In this document: positions 35,559 to 45,883 of the stretch, in pieces | Position numbering within the stretch: position 1 is the stretch's first letter | Layout: every line of letters starts with the position of its first letter | NCBI GenBank assembly: GCA_944390485.1 | Contig: CALXPQ010000001.1 | Coordinates: 496,001 to 560,000 of the forward strand | Direction: 5' to 3' | Origin: Veillonellales bacterium | GTDB taxonomy: Bacteria; Bacillota; Negativicutes; Veillonellales; Dialisteraceae | Length of the DNA stretch: 64,000 nt | The notes under the pieces: generated by a model | Seen by the model: the letters and a program-made list of their open reading frames with translations, nothing else | What the model was told of the DNA's origin: nothing | Databases searched by the model: none | Position numbers and translations under genes: made by a program

Positions 35559-36670
35559 TTTGAAAATTCCCTTTCTATAATATCATTCAAAATTTGAGCA
35601 GAACGATCCCAGGAAAATCTTCCCGCATTTTTTACTCCCTTCCGAGCCAGCTCGTGAGCATGTTCAGGATTCCCTATAAGATGCAAAATTCCTTCTTTTA
35701 TGGAATCTACACGATAAGGATCTATGTAAACGGCACCTTTTCCTCCAACTTCCATCATTGCTGAACCACGACTTGCTAAAACAGGCACTCCACATTTCTG
35801 AGCTTCCAGAATAGGAATGCCAAACCCCTCATATAAACTTGGAAAAAGAAATAATTCTGACAAAGAATAAAGCGTCGGCATATCCTCATCTGGAACATAT
35901 CCTATAAAATGAATTTTCCGCGAATTTTGAAGAGTTTTCAAAATATCTTCCGATCGGAATTTCCATCCCTGTTCTCCCGCTATAACCAAATGGTGTGGAA
36001 TCTTTTGAGCAACCGTATCAAAAGCCTGCAGCATTCGTTTCATATTTTTTCTTGGATTCTGATTGCCAACAAAAAGAAGAAAACGCTCAGGTAAATTATA
36101 TTTTTTTCGTATAAGATATAACTGTACAGGTTCTCTTACAGGATAATAATAATCAGAAGCCGCGCATGGCACAACATGAATTTTATCTTCCGGAATCCGA
36201 AGAATACGCTGCATTTCCAATTTTGTAAACTGAGAAATGGCCAAGAACAAATCTGCCCTGCGGCATATATAGTAATATTGTAATCGCCACCACATGACTC
36301 GTGATAATCGATATACTTCTGGCATTCGAAATAAAGCCAGATCTGTAATCAGCGGGAGCAAGATGCAACTTTTGGGTAATATAAAGGGCATTTTAGAATC
36401 AGTAGTTAGTAGTATTGAGTTCTTCCCATATTTCATTCCTAAGTTGATTGTCTGAAACATCATCCTTTTTAAGCTTTGTTGGTACGACCAAGGAATCCGT
36501 ATTTGTTTAGTCCGATCTTCAGATCTAAATTCCGGACCATCTTTAGGCAAAATTACCAAATTGTCCCGAAAAGTAAGTGAGGCATAACGTCCAAATAGTT
36601 CTCGAATCAATATACCAATTCCTGAACTATTTTGTTTATACTGTAATGCATTTATAACAACACGTTTCAT
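35555..36670 (-). CDS. GT4 glycosyltransferase, first gene of the polysaccharide operon
   Basis: 371 residues. SSGIGILIRELFGRY at the N-terminus, VPCAASDYYYP near 160, FLLFVGNQNPRKNMKRMLQAF near 195-215 and LFLFPSLYEGFGIPILEAQKCGVPVL near 272-298, an intact GT4 active site. Related in layout to the enzyme encoded at 32743-33861 but clearly divergent. As promoter-proximal gene it may act early in assembly. About 130 nt of untranslated leader precede it, with an ops-like element. It ends in an ATGA overlap with the phosphomutase gene. Confidence 0.9.
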   Translation of the reverse strand: MKRVVINALQYKQNSSGIGILIRELFGRYASLTFRDNLVILPKDGPEFRSEDRTKQIRIPWSYQQSLKRMMFQTINLGMKYGKNSILLTTDSKMPFILPKSCILLPLITDLALFRMPEVYRLSRVMWWRLQYYYICRRADLFLAISQFTKLEMQRILRIPEDKIHVVPCAASDYYYPVREPVQLYLIRKKYNLPERFLLFVGNQNPRKNMKRMLQAFDTVAQKIPHHLVIAGEQGWKFRSEDILKTLQNSRKIHFIGYVPDEDMPTLYSLSELFLFPSLYEGFGIPILEAQKCGVPVLASRGSAMMEVGGKGAVYIDPYRVDSIKEGILHLIGNPEHAHELARKGVKNAGRFSWDRSAQILNDIIEREFSK

Positions 36671-36762
36671 CTTATCATCGCTCGTCTTCTATAACATCTC
36701 AGACATTCAATTTACTTTTATCAAAATCATTTTCAAATTAATTTCATCTTATTAAAGTGCCT

Positions 36763-36784
36763 CACGCTACATTTCTAAAAATGT
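36763..36784 (-). promoter_or_regulatory. Small hairpin overlapping an ops-like GTAGCGTG in the polysaccharide operon leader
   Basis: Within the untranslated leader, the minus strand shows ACATTT-loop-AAATGT (36784-36769) whose 3' arm runs into GTAGCGTG (36770-36763). The last eight bases equal the core of the ops element (GGCGGTAGCGTG) recognised by RfaH-type NusG paralogues on long polysaccharide operons; the four bases before it do not match. Confidence 0.35.
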
Positions 36785-36805
36785 GAAAACTTATAATTCC
36801 TTTAT

Positions 36806-36834
36806 ATTATAATAGCTTAATGCTAAAGCAGCAA
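36806..36834 (-). promoter_or_regulatory. Promoter of the polysaccharide operon
   Basis: Minus strand TTGCTG at 36834-36829, 17-bp spacer, perfect TATAAT at 36811-36806. The transcript would start near 36799, about 130 nt before the first gene at 36670. Confidence 0.75.
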
Positions 36835-36946
36835 GAATGATTTCAGGAAATTCAAAAATTCAATTCATTCCTTCCTTAGCAAAGCATTTATTAATCATAG
36901 ATGTTTACTGTTAAGCACCTAAATTGCATAACCAATTTATAAATCA

Positions 36947-36976
36947 GGAAAAGACGGGAACTCTCCCGTCTTTTCC
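36947..36976 (-). terminator. Terminator of the M20/M42 peptidase gene
   Basis: Perfect inverted repeat GGAAAAGACGGGA / TCCCGTCTTTTCC around a 4-base loop, 47 bases past the peptidase stop. Both arms hold A4/T4 runs, so it could act in both directions. Confidence 0.85.
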
Positions 36977-37023
36977 TGTCTCTGCAATATTATTAAATTA
37001 ATTATAATGCAAGAAAAAATCAT

Positions 37024-38145
37024 TCAGTTGCCCGCGGCGAGCTTGACGATCTCCACGGCCTGTTCCGCGCATTTCATGAGGTCGCCGATGACCTGATATT
37101 CGCTGCTGGTGTGGCATTTGAAGTTGCCCGTGCCGATGCCTACGGCCTGGATGCCGTGTTCGTTGAAATGGTTCGCGTCCATTCCGCCGCCGCCCTGCTT
37201 GAAGAAGGGATCGACGCCCACGCGGCGACACGCTTCGGCTGCGAGCGCACACGGACGGGCGGTCTCTTCGAGGTGGAACGCATGGTACAGCGTCTGGATG
37301 TCCACGTCGATGGGCGTCTCGTATTTCTTCGAGATCTCGTCGGCCGTGGCGTGGATCTTGTCGGAGATGGCCTGGTATTCTTCCGCGATGCGGCTGCGCT
37401 GCTCGCCGGTGATGGTGACGAGGTCGCACACCACGTTCGTCGCGCTGCCCGCCTGGAGCATGGAGAAGTTGGCCGTGGATGCCGGGGAGAGGCGGCTGTC
37501 CGGGAGGTGCATGATGAGGTCGGCGGCAACCTTCACCGCATTGAGGCCTTTTTCCGGCTCGTTGCCCGCGTGGGCGGTGCGGCCGTGGACTTTGATGATG
37601 ACTTTGCCCTTGCTCGGCGCGGCCACGACGATGGTGCCCGCCCGGCCGGACGCGTCGTACACGAAGCAGGATTTCGACCGGAACTGGCTGAAATCGTACT
37701 GCTTCGATCCTTCGACGCCGCTCTCTTCGCAGACGGAGAAGGCCACTTCGATGGTGCCGTGGGAGATCTTCTCTTCCTGCACAGTGCGGAGCATGGCCAG
37801 GATAGCGCACACGCCGCCGATGTCGTCCCCGGCGAGGATGGTCTGGCCATCGGAATAAATGATGCCTTCGTCTTCTTTCACCACCGGCTGGATATGGCCG
37901 TTATTGGCCACGCGGTCCATGTGCGCGGAGAAGAGCACCGGCTCGATGGACGGGTCGCCTTCGAGGACGGCGTAGAGATTGCCCGTATTGCCGCCGAGGA
38001 TCTCGCCGGCCCCGTCTTCGGTGACTGTGAGCCCGAGGTCCGTGAGTTTCTTTTTCAGTACGTCTGCGATGGCCCGCTCTTTGCGGGAGTAGACTTCGAT
38101 CGATACCAGTTCCTTGAATTCGTCAATGATGCGCTGCTGATCCAT
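37024..38145 (-). CDS. M20/M42-family metallopeptidase (PepT-like tripeptidase)
   Basis: 373 residues. Co-catalytic metal ligands appear in the usual order: FSAHMDRV (HxD) near residue 74, ILAGDDIGG near 106, SVCEESGVEGS (EE) near 138, VYDASGRAG near 160, and a C-terminal His in NFKCHTSSEY near 347. A dimerisation domain lies between (KVIIKVHGRTAHAGNEPEKG near 180). It resembles Firmicute PepT-like proteins that trim tripeptides or small peptides. AAGGAGGACTGT precedes the start at 38145, ruling out the longer frame to 38199. Monocistronic, with its own promoter and terminator. Confidence 0.88.
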   Translation of the reverse strand: MDQQRIIDEFKELVSIEVYSRKERAIADVLKKKLTDLGLTVTEDGAGEILGGNTGNLYAVLEGDPSIEPVLFSAHMDRVANNGHIQPVVKEDEGIIYSDGQTILAGDDIGGVCAILAMLRTVQEEKISHGTIEVAFSVCEESGVEGSKQYDFSQFRSKSCFVYDASGRAGTIVVAAPSKGKVIIKVHGRTAHAGNEPEKGLNAVKVAADLIMHLPDSRLSPASTANFSMLQAGSATNVVCDLVTITGEQRSRIAEEYQAISDKIHATADEISKKYETPIDVDIQTLYHAFHLEETARPCALAAEACRRVGVDPFFKQGGGGMDANHFNEHGIQAVGIGTGNFKCHTSSEYQVIGDLMKCAEQAVEIVKLAAGN

Positions 38146-38190
38146 ACAGTCCTCCTTATATAGCGATCCGCCCCGTGCGGCGCGGAAAAA

Positions 38191-38233
38191 CAGGTACACC
38201 TGTATCGTATCATAAACGGCGCTTCATTGTCAC
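38191..38233 (-). promoter_or_regulatory. Peptidase promoter with an inverted repeat at the start site
   Basis: Minus strand GTGACA (38233-38228), 18-bp spacer, TACGAT (38209-38204). Immediately after the -10, CAGGTGTACCTG (38202-38191) forms a 5-bp inverted repeat placed where a repressor would block initiation. Confidence 0.5.
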
Positions 38234-38286
38234 GCCTGAAATGACAGAGGCCGGTCTATGGGAAAGACAGGCGGATGCGCCCGCTC

Positions 38287-39600
38287 TCACAGGGAGAACC
38301 GCTCCTCATGGTACCGGCCGTCGGGCACGCGGAGCGCGCGGAGGATGCGCCGCACCGTCCGGCGCAGGGGCTCCGGCCCGCAGTAATAGAAGGACGCCTC
38401 CCCCGGCGCGATGCCGCACCGCGCAAGGCACGCCTCCACGATGGCCCCGGACAGATGACCGTGCGCGCAGCCTTCCGCTTTCTCCCGGGAGAGCACGGGA
38501 CAGATGGTAAGGCCGGGCATTTCTTTTTCGAGGCGGGTCCACTCGTCCCGGCGGATGAGCTCGGACCGGTCGCGCGCGCACCACAGGAGGAGCAGCTTCC
38601 CGTTGTCTCCGCGGAAATACGCGTCGTGAATGATGCCCATCATGGGCGTGACGCCCACGCCGCCGGCGATGAGCACCGCCGGGCCCTCCTGATGGAGCGC
38701 GGGACTGAAGCGGCCGTACGGGCCGTCCACAAGGACGCGGCTCCCGGCACGGATCTCATGGACATGGTCTGTCCAGTCGCCGAGCGCCTTCACGGTGATG
38801 GAGAGCGTCTCCCGCGGCGAGGACGACATGGTAAAGGGATGGTATTCCTCCGACACGGCGGGATCTTCGAAACGGAAATAGGCGAACTGCCCCGCGAGAT
38901 AGGGCATGGGCTCCCCTTCCGGCTCGAGCCGGATCGTCGTCATGGCGCCGTTCTCCCGAACGACCTCCGCCACGCGGTACACGTATTTCTTCCGGAGCCA
39001 CAGATGCCACACCCAGCAGCCCATGGAAGCCAGGAAGCAGACCGTCGCGAGCACGGCGAAGGGCACGTTTGTCCAGAACTGGCGCATGCGGTACGCCGCG
39101 TGGAGATAGAGCAGCACCACGGCGAGCGCCGTCAGGTTGTGCAGGAGAAGCTGCGCGTGGTAGCGCGAGAGCATGCAGGCCTGCATGGCTTTCCGGAACC
39201 GCGCCGCCCGGGTCCAGCGGCCGGTGACGGCCTCGGACAGGAAGAAAACCGCCAGCACCGTGAGCACCGTGAAGAGCGCGAGCGACGCCTCGCCCCAGCG
39301 GAGCCGCGGTGTGAAAAGGCCGCCGTGGATGTAGAACGCGTGGACGAAGGACAGCGCCACCGCGGCGAGCGCGGCGATGCCGTGCCAGCGGAGGAGGCGG
39401 TCCTGCCCGAAGACGCGCTCCACCGCCGGGAGCCGCGCCGTCAGGATGAGCTGCGCGCAGAGCATGGTATACGCGGCGGTGCCGATGGCCAGCCCGCCGA
39501 GCCGCCGCGCGGAAAGTCCCGCCGTGGACGGGTCCAGCAGCAGCGCGGCGATCATCAGCGCCGGATACAGGATATACAAAATGATGAAGAACGATTTCAC
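38287..39600 (-). CDS. Ferric-reductase-like transmembrane oxidoreductase (FRE/NOX type)
   Basis: 437 residues. About six membrane helices (1 to about 210) with paired histidines for two haems: RWHGIAALAAVALSFVHAFY near 77-96 and SRYHAQLLLHNLTALAVVLLYLHAAY near 150-175. A cytoplasmic FAD-binding barrel follows (FAYFRFEDP, EYHPFTMSSSP near 255) and an NAD(P)-binding part (IAGGVGVTPMMGIIHDAY near 310, YYCGPEPLRR near 410). It passes electrons from NAD(P)H through haem across the membrane; metal or oxygen may be the acceptor. The start is probably GTG at 39600, since GGGAGGG lies six bases upstream of it and only touches the ATG at 39606. Confidence 0.87.
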   Translation of the reverse strand: MKSFFIILYILYPALMIAALLLDPSTAGLSARRLGGLAIGTAAYTMLCAQLILTARLPAVERVFGQDRLLRWHGIAALAAVALSFVHAFYIHGGLFTPRLRWGEASLALFTVLTVLAVFFLSEAVTGRWTRAARFRKAMQACMLSRYHAQLLLHNLTALAVVLLYLHAAYRMRQFWTNVPFAVLATVCFLASMGCWVWHLWLRKKYVYRVAEVVRENGAMTTIRLEPEGEPMPYLAGQFAYFRFEDPAVSEEYHPFTMSSSPRETLSITVKALGDWTDHVHEIRAGSRVLVDGPYGRFSPALHQEGPAVLIAGGVGVTPMMGIIHDAYFRGDNGKLLLLWCARDRSELIRRDEWTRLEKEMPGLTICPVLSREKAEGCAHGHLSGAIVEACLARCGIAPGEASFYYCGPEPLRRTVRRILRALRVPDGRYHEERFSL

Positions 39601-39627
39601 AGCCATCCCTCCCCGCGGGAAACGCAC

Positions 39628-39650
39628 AGAAAAACGACCGCCCTGCGGTC
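39628..39650 (-). terminator. Terminator-like hairpin in the leader of the ferric-reductase-like gene
   Basis: Minus strand GACCGC, AGG, GCGGTC, G, TTTTT. It lies between a TATAAT at 39668-39663 and the ribosome site at about 39607-39613, so it is either a second terminator for the hem operon or an attenuator for the reductase gene. Confidence 0.6.
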
Positions 39651-39662
39651 TTTCCTGTCTCT

Positions 39663-39668
39663 ATTATA
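39663..39668 (-). promoter_or_regulatory. Candidate -10 for the ferric-reductase-like gene
   Basis: TATAAT on the minus strand, 63 bases before the GTG start. The region 17 bp upstream is very GC-rich and shows no -35 match, so an activator may be needed. Confidence 0.35.
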
Positions 39669-39732
39669 CGCGCCTCTCCCGCCGCCGTCCGGCCAGGCTA
39701 TTGTAAAACACTTCTTAAATTTTCCCGCGCAA

Positions 39733-39765
39733 AAACAGCGCCCTCCAAAGAGAACGCTGTCTGAG
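39733..39765 (-). terminator. Terminator of the hem operon
   Basis: Minus strand ACAGCG, 14-base loop, CGCTGT, followed by TTTT and GCGCG. Lies about ten bases past the hemL stop. Confidence 0.65.
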
Positions 39766-39774
39766 AGGAAAAAT

Positions 39775-41081
<1,307 letters not shown>

Positions 41082-41085
<4 letters not shown>

Positions 41086-42068
41086 TTCCCGGCTTCCTCC
41101 TTCATCCACTTCACCGCATCGATGGCGTGATAGGTGATGATGATGTCCGCGCCGGCGCGCTTCATGCTGGTGAGCGATTCGAGGACGATGCGCTTCTCGT
41201 CGATCCAGCCGTTCGCCGCGGCCGCCTTCACCATGGCGTATTCGCCGCTCACGTTGTACACCGCCACCGGACGGTCGATGTGGTCGCGCACCTGACGGAC
41301 GATATCGAGATAGGTCATGACCGGTTTCACCATGATGATGTCCGCGCCCTCGTCCATGTCGAGGTCCACTTCCTTCATGGCTTCACGGGCGTTCGCCGGG
41401 TCCATCTGGTAGCCGCGGCGGTCGCCGAAATGCGGCGCGGAATCTGCCGCATCGCGGAACGGTCCGTAGAACGCGGACGCGTATTTCACGGCATAGGACA
41501 TGATGATCGTATTCTGCAGGCCGTCCGCATCGAGAGCTTCGCGGAGCGCATGGATGCGGCCGTCCATCATGTCGGACGGCGCGATGATGTCTGCGCCGCA
41601 TTCCGCCTGAGAGACGGCGACTTTCGCCAGGAGGGGCAGCGTCTTGTCGTTGTCCACTTCATGGCCGCAGAGGCAGCCGCAGTGGCCGTGGCTGGTGTAC
41701 TGGCAGAGGCACACGTCCCCCACGATGACCAGATCCGGCACCGCCTGCTTGATGGCCTTGATGGCGCGCTGCACGGGACTCGTCATATCCCATGCGGAGG
41801 AGCCGATCTCGTCCTTGTATTCCGGCAGGCCGAAGATTTCCACCGCGGGGATGCCCAGTTCATACAGCTCTTCCGCGAGCTTCACCGCGTTGTCCACCGA
41901 CAGGTGGTAGCAGTTCGGCATGCTGGGGATCTCTTCTTTCACATTCGTGCCGGGCACGACGAAGATCGGATACACGAAGTCCGAAGGCTGGAGCACGGTT
42001 TCGCGGACCATGCTGCGGATGGCTTCGGTTCTTCTGAGACGACGAGGACGTAATGCATTGAATTCCAT
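41082..42068 (-). CDS. hemB: Porphobilinogen synthase (delta-aminolevulinate dehydratase)
   Basis: 328 residues. The zinc-type cysteine cluster [16 protein letters not shown] lies near residue 120-135, one catalytic lysine is in MSYAVKYAS near 198 and the Schiff-base lysine in [12 protein letters not shown] near 250, with [10 protein letters not shown] near 275. Condenses two 5-aminolevulinates to porphobilinogen in the cytosol. GGAGTGACAACA precedes the start at 42068; the upstream in-frame stretch to 42266 overlaps the previous gene and is Arg-rich noise. Between cobA-hemD and hemL. Confidence 0.96.
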
Positions 42069-42136
42069 TGTTGTCACTCCACTTTCCTGTGTTTCTATTT
42101 TGCAAACGCGCGGGGATATCCCGCGCCGTTCTGCAC

Positions 42137-43651
42137 TTACTGTTCTGCGGCGGCGATCGCTTCCGTGAGGCCGTCGATGGTATACACGTCGGACACGACG
42201 CCCGGCGTGAGGCCGTATTCCCGGCAGGCGTCTGCGGTGATCGGCCCGATGCAGGCCAGCATGCATTTCCGGATGGCGTCCAGCTTGTCCGGCGCCATGG
42301 CCACGAGATTGTGCACCGTGGACGAGCTGGTGAGCGTGATGATGTCCACGCTGCCTTCGTCCAGCAGTTCATTGAGCCGCTGGCGGCTCTCCTCTTCGCA
42401 GACGGTGCAGTAGGCTTCCGCCACATCCACGTTTGCCCCCATGGCCCGGAGGCCGTCGGCGAGGATCTCCCGCGCCACCTTCGCCCGGGGCAGGAAGATC
42501 TTCGTCCCCGGTCGGACTTCCGGCTCGAGCGCGGCGAGCAGGCCTTCCGCCTTGTACTCTTCCGGCAGGAGGTCCGCATGCACGCCGTACGGACGGAGCG
42601 CCAGATCGGTCGCGGGACCGATACAGGCGATCTTCGCATGGCCGAGGGCGCGCGCGTCGAAGCCGTCCGCATAGAGACGGCGGAAGAAGCAGTCCACGCC
42701 GTTCTGGCTGGTGAAAAGGATCCAGTCGTACTCTCCCAGCTTCCGGATGCCCGCGTCGAGACTCGCGAAATGATCGGACGGCTCCGCGATGGAGATCACG
42801 GGGATCTCGATGCATTCCGCGCCGAGGGACTCCAGATGCTTCGTGAGGCGGGACGCCTGGCTGCGGGAGCGCGTCACCACGACCCGCTTCCCGAAAAGGG
42901 GCTTGTTATCGAACCAGCGCATGTCTTCGCGGAGCTTCACCACGTCGCCCACCACGAAGACCGCCGGCGGCTGGATGTGTTTTTCCTTCACGTCCTCCGC
43001 GGCGCGGCCGAGCGTGGTCTCATACACTTCCTGATAGGGCCGTGTGCCCCAGCGGACGAAGGCCGCCGGCGTGTCGGCGCTGCGGCCATAGCGGATGAGA
43101 TTGGCCGCGATGGCCCCCGCCTGATGGACGCCCATCAGGAAGATCAGCGTGTCCACGCCGCCGGCAAGCTTCTCCCAGTGGATGGACGATTCTTTTTTCG
43201 TGGGGTCTTCGTGCCCGGTGATGACGGCGAAGGACGCCGCCACTTTGCGGTGCGTCACGGGGATGCCCGCATACGCCGGCGCCGCGATGGCGGACGTCAC
43301 GCCCGGCACCACTTCATACGGCACGCCTTCCTTTTTCAGCTCGAGGATCTCCTCGCCGCCGCGGCCGAAGACAAAGGGGTCGCCGCCCTTGAGGCGGGCC
43401 ACCACTTTTCCTTCTTTCCCTTTTTCCGCGATGAGGCGGCTGATGTCCTCCTGCTTCATGGCGTGGTTGCCGCACATCTTCCCCACGTAGATATACTCCG
43501 CTTTCGGATTTGCAAAAGAGAGCAGGCGGTGATCCGCCAGATAGTCGCCGACGATGACGTCCGCCGCCTCCAGGCAGCGCTTCCCTTTCAGCGTCAGCAG
43601 CTCCGGATCTCCCGGCCCCGCTCCGATCAGATAAACGATCCCTTTTCCCAT
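42137..43651 (-). CDS. cobA-hemD: Fused uroporphyrinogen-III C-methyltransferase / uroporphyrinogen-III synthase
   Basis: 504 residues. The N-terminal half is a [21 protein letters not shown] at residue 7, [11 protein letters not shown] near 91, [22 protein letters not shown] near 112 and HEDPTKK near 145. The C-terminal half, from about residue 250 ([27 protein letters not shown]), is HemD with [16 protein letters not shown] near 305 and [11 protein letters not shown] near 440. One polypeptide thus closes hydroxymethylbilane to uroporphyrinogen III and methylates it to precorrin-2, a fusion common in Firmicutes. This points the operon towards sirohaem or cobalamin. Confidence 0.95.
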   Translation of the reverse strand: MGKGIVYLIGAGPGDPELLTLKGKRCLEAADVIVGDYLADHRLLSFANPKAEYIYVGKMCGNHAMKQEDISRLIAEKGKEGKVVARLKGGDPFVFGRGGEEILELKKEGVPYEVVPGVTSAIAAPAYAGIPVTHRKVAASFAVITGHEDPTKKESSIHWEKLAGGVDTLIFLMGVHQAGAIAANLIRYGRSADTPAAFVRWGTRPYQEVYETTLGRAAEDVKEKHIQPPAVFVVGDVVKLREDMRWFDNKPLFGKRVVVTRSRSQASRLTKHLESLGAECIEIPVISIAEPSDHFASLDAGIRKLGEYDWILFTSQNGVDCFFRRLYADGFDARALGHAKIACIGPATDLALRPYGVHADLLPEEYKAEGLLAALEPEVRPGTKIFLPRAKVAREILADGLRAMGANVDVAEAYCTVCEEESRQRLNELLDEGSVDIITLTSSSTVHNLVAMAPDKLDAIRKCMLACIGPITADACREYGLTPGVVSDVYTIDGLTEAIAAAEQ

Positions 43652-43677
43652 ATGATCTCCTCAACTCTGTACTGCCG

Positions 43678-44604
43678 TCATTCCACGGCGATCTCTTCGA
43701 GCACGGCTCGGCCGCCATCATCCAGGAGCGCGCCGGCCACGGACGCGCCCAGGGCCTCCGCCTCCGGGACGGGCCCGCTCACGGAGCGGCGGTAAAACCG
43801 CTGCCCGTCTTCGGACGAGATGAACGCGTCCACGCGGATGCGCTCCCCCTCCACTTCGGCAAAAGCGCCGGCGGGCACCTTGCAGTCGCCGCCCACGCGC
43901 CCGAGGAAGGCCCGCTCCGCGGCGATGCACGACGCCACCTTTTCATTGTGGAGGAAGGCCAGCATTTCGCGGAGCTCCGCGTCGTCCTTCCTCACTTCCA
44001 CCGCCATGACGCCCTGCCCGGCGGCGGGGATGCTCTCTGCCGTAGAGAGATACGAGCCGATGCGGTCCCCGAGGCCGAGGCGCTTCAGCCCCGCGGCGGC
44101 GAGGATCACCGCGTCGTACTGCCCTTCGTCCAGCTTGCGCAGGCGGGTCTGCACGTTCCCGCGGAGCGACTCGATGCGGAGATCGCTCCGGCGGTGGAGC
44201 AGCTGCGACTGGCGGCGCAGACTGGACGTGCCCACCTTCGCCCCGGCGGGCAGCTCGTCTACCGACCGGTATTTCAGGGACACGAAAGCGTCCCGCGGAT
44301 CTTCCCGGTCCGTCACGGCGGCGAGGGTGAAATCCGGCGGCAGCTCGGCGGGCATGTCTTTCAGGCTGTGCACCGCCATATCCGCTTTCCCTTCGCGGAT
44401 GAGGTATTCCAGCTCCCGGATGAAGAGCCCCTTCCCGCCGATCTCCGCGAGCGGCATGTCGAGGATCTCGTCGCCCCGGGTCGAGACCGGCAGGAGCTCC
44501 ACCTGTACATGCGGGTACGCTTCCCGCAGCCGGGCTGCCACGTACTCCGCCTGCCACAGCGCGAGGACGCTCTTCCGCGTGCCGATGACGATCTTATCTC
44601 TCAC
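43678..44604 (-). CDS. hemC: Hydroxymethylbilane synthase (porphobilinogen deaminase)
   Basis: 308 residues. GTRKSVLALWQAEYVAARL at residue 8, GGKGLFIRELE near 57, VHSLKDMPAELP near 78, GTSSLRRQSQL near 125, SLRGNVQTRL near 145 and the dipyrromethane-cofactor cysteine in RVGGDCKVPAGAFA near 240. Polymerises four porphobilinogens. It starts with GTG at 44604, with GGAGG nine bases upstream, and overlaps the hemA stop by 11 bp. Third gene of the tetrapyrrole operon. Confidence 0.96.
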   Translation of the reverse strand: MRDKIVIGTRKSVLALWQAEYVAARLREAYPHVQVELLPVSTRGDEILDMPLAEIGGKGLFIRELEYLIREGKADMAVHSLKDMPAELPPDFTLAAVTDREDPRDAFVSLKYRSVDELPAGAKVGTSSLRRQSQLLHRRSDLRIESLRGNVQTRLRKLDEGQYDAVILAAAGLKRLGLGDRIGSYLSTAESIPAAGQGVMAVEVRKDDAELREMLAFLHNEKVASCIAAERAFLGRVGGDCKVPAGAFAEVEGERIRVDAFISSEDGQRFYRRSVSGPVPEAEALGASVAGALLDDGGRAVLEEIAVE

Positions 44605-45883
44605 CTGCGGCAGCCTCCTTTACGTCCAGCCGGAAAATGCGCTCCATGGTCTCTTTCTCCAGCCCTTCCTCCGGCGTGCCCGCCGCCGTATTCAGGCGGA
44701 TCATGGGCTCGCGGAGAAGTTTCCGCACGATCATGTGCGTCATGTGGTCGATGATCTTCTCTTCCTCTTCCGTGAGATGGCCGATCTTCGCCAGCGCCTT
44801 TCGCTGCTCCCGCGCGCGGATGTGCTCCGCCTTGTCCGAGAGGGACACCATCACAGGACGGGCGCTGAGGTAGGTGAAGCGCTCTTCGATGGAGGCGATC
44901 TCCTCCTCGATGATGCCCTTCGCCCGCTCCGCTTCTCCCTCGCGGAACCGGATATTGTCCTCCACGATCTGCTGAAGGTCGTCGATATTGATGAGCGTCA
45001 CGCCCTTGATGTTCCCCACTTCCGGGTCCGAGTCGCGCGGCACGGCGATATCGATGACGATGAGCGGCCGGTTGTCCCGGCGATTCATGAGCTGGCGCAC
45101 GTCCCACGGCTTGATGATGTACTGCGTCGCGCCGGTGGAGCTGATGAGGATGTCCGCCTCGTCCGCCGCCTGGAACGCGCTGTCGAAGGGCACGGCCAGG
45201 CCGCCCATCTTCAGGGCGAGCGCCTGCGCCCGCTCCAGATGGCGGTTCGTCACGATGACCGACCGGAGCCCCTTGCCCTGGAGATTCTTCACGGTGAGCT
45301 CCGCCGTCTCCCCCGCACCGAAAATGAGCGCCGTCCGTCCTTCCAGCGAGCCGAGGATGTGCTGCGCCATCTGCACGGCCGCATAGCTGACGGATACGGC
45401 GTTGTAGGAAATATGGGTTTCCGTGCGCACCCGCTTCCCCGTGGTGATCGCCCGGTGGAAGAGCGTATTCAGGATGGTCCCCGTCGCTTTTTCCGCGAGC
45501 GCCATGGTATAGGCCGTCTTCACCTGATTCAGGATCTGGCTCTCGCCGAGCACCATGGAGTCCAGCCCGGACACCACGTCGAAGAGATGGCGGATGCACG
45601 CTTCGCCTTCAAAATAATAGAAATATTCCGGCTTCGCGTCGGCCTTCGTATTGCCCGACACGGTCAGGAAGAACTGCTGCAGCGATTCTTTCCCCGCATC
45701 GCTGCTGAGGACGGCGTAGATCTCCGTCCGGTTGCACGTAGAGAGGATGACCGCTTCCCCGATCCCCTCCAGATCGTGGATATGACGGAGACCGCTCCGG
45801 ATGCTCTCCGCCGTCATGGCGAATTTCTCACGGATCTCTACGGGCACCGTCTTATGATTCAGCCCCAAAACCACCCATTGCAT
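44594..45883 (-). CDS. hemA: Glutamyl-tRNA reductase
   Basis: 429 residues. Catalytic cysteine in ILSTCNRTEIYAV near residue 50, substrate-recognition GLDSMVLGESQILNQVKTAY near 105-124, NADPH site ALIFGAGETAELTVKNL near 184 and the C-terminal dimerisation helices. Reduces glutamyl-tRNA to glutamate-1-semialdehyde, the committed step of the C5 pathway. The N-terminal MQWVVLGLNHKTVPVEIREK is standard. The start lies 32 bp inside the upstream sirC gene, so translation is probably coupled. Confidence 0.96.
   Translation of the reverse strand: MQWVVLGLNHKTVPVEIREKFAMTAESIRSGLRHIHDLEGIGEAVILSTCNRTEIYAVLSSDAGKESLQQFFLTVSGNTKADAKPEYFYYFEGEACIRHLFDVVSGLDSMVLGESQILNQVKTAYTMALAEKATGTILNTLFHRAITTGKRVRTETHISYNAVSVSYAAVQMAQHILGSLEGRTALIFGAGETAELTVKNLQGKGLRSVIVTNRHLERAQALALKMGGLAVPFDSAFQAADEADILISSTGATQYIIKPWDVRQLMNRRDNRPLIVIDIAVPRDSDPEVGNIKGVTLINIDDLQQIVEDNIRFREGEAERAKGIIEEEIASIEERFTYLSARPVMVSLSDKAEHIRAREQRKALAKIGHLTEEEEKIIDHMTHMIVRKLLREPMIRLNTAAGTPEEGLEKETMERIFRLDVKEAAAGER

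Larger units (their letters stand above)
36671..37023. other. AT-rich intergenic region at the right end of the polysaccharide island
   Basis: 353 bases with no credible gene. It contains the polysaccharide operon leader and promoter (to 36834), an AT-rich stretch at about 36835-36946 in which I see no motif, the peptidase terminator (36947-36976) and a short AT-rich tail. Confidence 0.7.
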
